In this document: positions 62,031-64,000 of the stretch, piece after piece | Position numbering within the stretch: the stretch's first letter is position 1 | Layout of the letters: the number at the start of each line of letters is the position of its first letter | Source: Streptomyces sp. NBC_01217 | Lineage (GTDB): Bacteria; Actinomycetota; Actinomycetes; Streptomycetales; Streptomycetaceae | Assembly: GCF_035994185.1 (NCBI RefSeq) | Contig: NZ_CP108538.1 | Location: 6,571,001-6,635,000 of the forward strand | Direction: 5' to 3' | DNA length: 64,000 nt | Translations under genes and position numbers: made by a program | Notes under the pieces: generated by a model | What the model was told of the DNA's origin: nothing | Seen by the model: the letters and a program-made list of their open reading frames with translations, nothing else | The model's database searches: none

Positions 62031-63716
62031 TTGAGTCATCCGCATCCCGAACTCGGTACCCCGCCGAAGCTCCCGAAGGGCGGCCTCCGTGTCACCCCGC
62101 TCGGCGGCCTCGGTGAAATCGGCCGCAACATGACGGTCTTCGAGTACGGCGGCCGCCTGCTCATCGTCGACTGCGGAGTTCTCTTCCCCGAGGAAGAGCA
62201 GCCCGGAATCGACCTGATCCTGCCGGACTTCACCACGATCCGGGACCGTCTCGACGACATCGAGGGCATCGTCCTCACGCACGGCCACGAGGACCACATC
62301 GGTGGTGTCCCGTATCTGCTGCGACTGAAGCCGGACATCCCCCTCATCGGCTCCAAGCTGACCCTCGCCCTCATCGAGGCGAAGCTCCAGGAGCACCGCA
62401 TCCGTCCGTACACCCTCGAAGTCGCGGAGGGCCAGCGCGAGCGCATCGGCGTCTTCGACTGCGAGTTCATCGCGGTCAACCACTCCATCCCGGACGCTCT
62501 CGCGGTCGCCATCCGCACCCCCGCGGGCATGGCGGTGGCGACCGGCGACTTCAAGATGGACCAGCTTCCGCTGGACGGCCGGCTCACCGACCTGCACGCG
62601 TTCGCCCGGCTGAGCGAGGAAGGCATCGACCTTCTTCTCTCGGACTCGACCAACGCGGAGGTCCCCGGCTTCGTACCGCCCGAGCGGGACATCTCCAACG
62701 TCCTGCGCACGGTCTTCGCCAACGCCCAGAAGCGCATCATCGTGGCGAGCTTCGCCAGCCATGTGCACCGCATCCAGCAGATCCTCGACGCGGCACACGA
62801 GTACGGCCGCCGGGTCGCCTTCGTCGGCCGCTCGATGGTCCGCAACATGGGCATCGCCCGTGACCTCGGCTATCTGAAGGTCCCCGCGGGCCTGGTCGTC
62901 GACGTCAAGACCCTCGACGACCTGCCGGACGACGAGGTCGTGCTGGTCTGCACGGGATCCCAGGGCGAGCCGATGGCCGCACTGTCCCGCATGGCCAACC
63001 GCGACCACCAGATCCGCATCGTCCAGGGCGACACGGTGATCCTGGCGTCGTCCCTGATCCCGGGCAACGAGAACGCGGTCTACCGCGTGATCAACGGCCT
63101 GACCCGCTGGGGCGCCCACGTCGTCCACAAGGGCAACGCGAAGGTCCATGTCTCGGGCCACGCCTCGGCCGGCGAGCTGCTGTACTTCTACAACATCTGC
63201 AAGCCGAAGAACCTGATGCCGGTCCACGGCGAATGGCGCCACCTCCGGGCCAACGCCGAACTGGGCGCCCTCACCGGCGTACCCAAGGACCACATCGTCA
63301 TCGCCGAGGACGGCGTCGTCGTCGACCTCGTCGACGGCAAGGCCAAGATCGTCGGCAAGGTCCAGGCGGGTTACGTATACGTCGACGGCCTCTCGGTCGG
63401 CGATGTCACCGAGACCTCCCTCAAGGACCGCCGCATCCTCGGCGACGAGGGCATCATCTCGGTCTTCATCGTTGTCGACAGCACGTCCGGCAAGATCACG
63501 GGTGGTCCCTACATCCAGGCCCGGGGCTCCGGCATCGACGACTCGGCGTTCAACGCCGTCGTGCCGAAGATCGAGGACGCCCTCAACAAGTCGGCCCAGG
63601 ACGGCGTGATGGAGCCCCACCAGCTCCAGCAGCTCGTCCGCCGCTCGGTGGGCAAGTGGGTTTCCGACACCTACCGCCGGCGCCCGATGATCCTTCCCGT
63701 CGTCGTCGAGGTCTGA
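62031..63716 (+). CDS. rnj: Ribonuclease J
   Basis: 5'-3' exo- and endoribonuclease for mRNA decay and rRNA maturation. 561 residues. Metallo-beta-lactamase core: TPLGGLGEIGRNMTVFEY, zinc motif LTHGHEDHIGGVPYLL and DCEFIAVNHSIPDALAV. Beta-CASP domain with DLLLSDSTNAEVPGF and TGSQGEPMAALSRMA, then HVSGHASAGEL and PVHGEWRHLRANAELG. The start is TTG at 62031, with AAGGAGAG 5 nt before; the frame is open upstream but through the leader hairpin. Terminator follows. Confidence 0.96.
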   Translation: MSHPHPELGTPPKLPKGGLRVTPLGGLGEIGRNMTVFEYGGRLLIVDCGVLFPEEEQPGIDLILPDFTTIRDRLDDIEGIVLTHGHEDHIGGVPYLLRLKPDIPLIGSKLTLALIEAKLQEHRIRPYTLEVAEGQRERIGVFDCEFIAVNHSIPDALAVAIRTPAGMAVATGDFKMDQLPLDGRLTDLHAFARLSEEGIDLLLSDSTNAEVPGFVPPERDISNVLRTVFANAQKRIIVASFASHVHRIQQILDAAHEYGRRVAFVGRSMVRNMGIARDLGYLKVPAGLVVDVKTLDDLPDDEVVLVCTGSQGEPMAALSRMANRDHQIRIVQGDTVILASSLIPGNENAVYRVINGLTRWGAHVVHKGNAKVHVSGHASAGELLYFYNICKPKNLMPVHGEWRHLRANAELGALTGVPKDHIVIAEDGVVVDLVDGKAKIVGKVQAGYVYVDGLSVGDVTETSLKDRRILGDEGIISVFIVVDSTSGKITGGPYIQARGSGIDDSAFNAVVPKIEDALNKSAQDGVMEPHQLQQLVRRSVGKWVSDTYRRRPMILPVVVEV

Positions 63717-63736
63717 CCCCGACAGGCGCGAACTCC

Positions 63737-63775
63737 GGAGCGGGGCCCCCGATTTGCATCGGGGCGCCCCGCTCC
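63737..63775 (+). terminator. Terminator after RNase J
   Basis: GGAGCGGGGCCCCCGAT (63737-63753) pairs with ATCGGGGCGCCCCGCTCC (63758-63775) around TTGC, with one bulged base. Confidence 0.75.
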
Positions 63776-63839
63776 AGTACGTTTACGGCTCCGCCTGACA
63801 GGGAAGCACCGCGCACACTCGTGTGCCGTGGAGCTCCCG

Positions 63840-64000
63840 AGCGGGGCGGGAATTCCGACTCAGAACTTCTGATAAAGTCGGATCCGCCGAAAGGCAAAGG
63901 CCACTCCAACGGCCACCGGAATTCAAATTCGGACCGGAAACGGAACGAAAAGGTTCTGGTAAGGTTGGAACCGCCGGAAAGGGAAACGCGAAAGCGAAGA
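63840..64000 (+). promoter_or_regulatory. Promoter/leader of a ribosomal RNA operon (gene beyond window)
   Basis: Two imperfect copies of TTCTGRTAARGTYGGAWCCG followed by CCGRAAGG occur at 63867 and 63954 (period 87), each with a TANNNT box (TAAAGT 63873-63878, TAAGGT 63960-63965). The text then reads AAAGGGAAACGCGAAAGCG, A-rich and unlike the rest of the window. These features match, from memory, the multi-promoter leaders of Streptomyces rrn operons. 16S rRNA should follow within a few hundred bases after the window. Confidence 0.75.

Overview
The window is chromosomal DNA of a Streptomyces species or a very close relative. It has very high GC, almost every third codon position is G or C, GTG and TTG starts are common, and the gene order matches the conserved core of the Streptomyces chromosome (isoprenoid MEP genes, proS, rimP-nusA-ylxR-infB-rbfA-truB-ribF, the type VII secretion locus, rpsO-pnp, dapB, thyX, dapA, RNase J).

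Layout. 1-2.8 kb: the 3' end of an aldehyde dehydrogenase, then an accessory patch with a TetX-like flavin monooxygenase divergent from a TetR regulator. Two copies of a palindromic operator lie between them. The pair is bracketed by fragments that look like a Tn3-type resolvase (about 600-723) and a Tn3 transposase C-terminus (about 2649-2789). 2.9-7.1 kb: a stand-alone hemC, a long acyl-CoA dehydrogenase and a zinc-ribbon membrane protein. 7.2-14.5 kb: dxr-rseP-ispG (two MEP pathway steps around a site-2 protease), two GNAT genes and proS. 14.6-16.6 kb, minus strand: a lipoprotein, a ferritin-like protein and a kinase-fold protein that has lost its catalytic residues. 16.8-28.7 kb: the translation and transcription factor cluster, interrupted by a 1224-residue protein that joins a serine-protease-like domain without its serine to an atypical P-loop NTPase domain. 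28.8-31.6 kb: an MFS transporter with a divergent MarR regulator, and an immunity-type protein. 31.7-37.9 kb: a dipeptide/oligopeptide ABC importer operon carrying a 160-bp element with perfect 22-bp terminal inverted repeats. 38.1-53.3 kb: a type VII (ESX-like) secretion locus with an EspI-like ATPase, EccE, EccB, mycosin protease, two WXG100 proteins, EccC and EccD. 53.5-63.7 kb: rpsO-pnp-M16 peptidase-dapB, thyX, dapA and RNase J. The window ends in what looks like the promoter/leader of a ribosomal RNA operon.

How the genes work together. The type VII genes form five transcription units whose upstream regions share a TAGGGTG box. rpsO-pnp and the later RNase J connect ribosome production with RNA decay. 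dapB and dapA supply diaminopimelate and lysine. Strong GC-rich hairpins separate most convergent or consecutive units.

Best leads for new biology: (1) the pseudo-protease/NTPase protein at 24.0-27.7 kb; (2) a chain of three overlapping mini-ORFs, made by an 11-bp tandem repeat, in the infB leader; (3) the Tn3-flanked TetX-like/TetR pair with duplicated operators; (4) the inverted-repeat element inside the ABC operon; (5) an ispG gene with sharply bounded foreign-looking codon usage. All calls come from reading the sequence without database searches.
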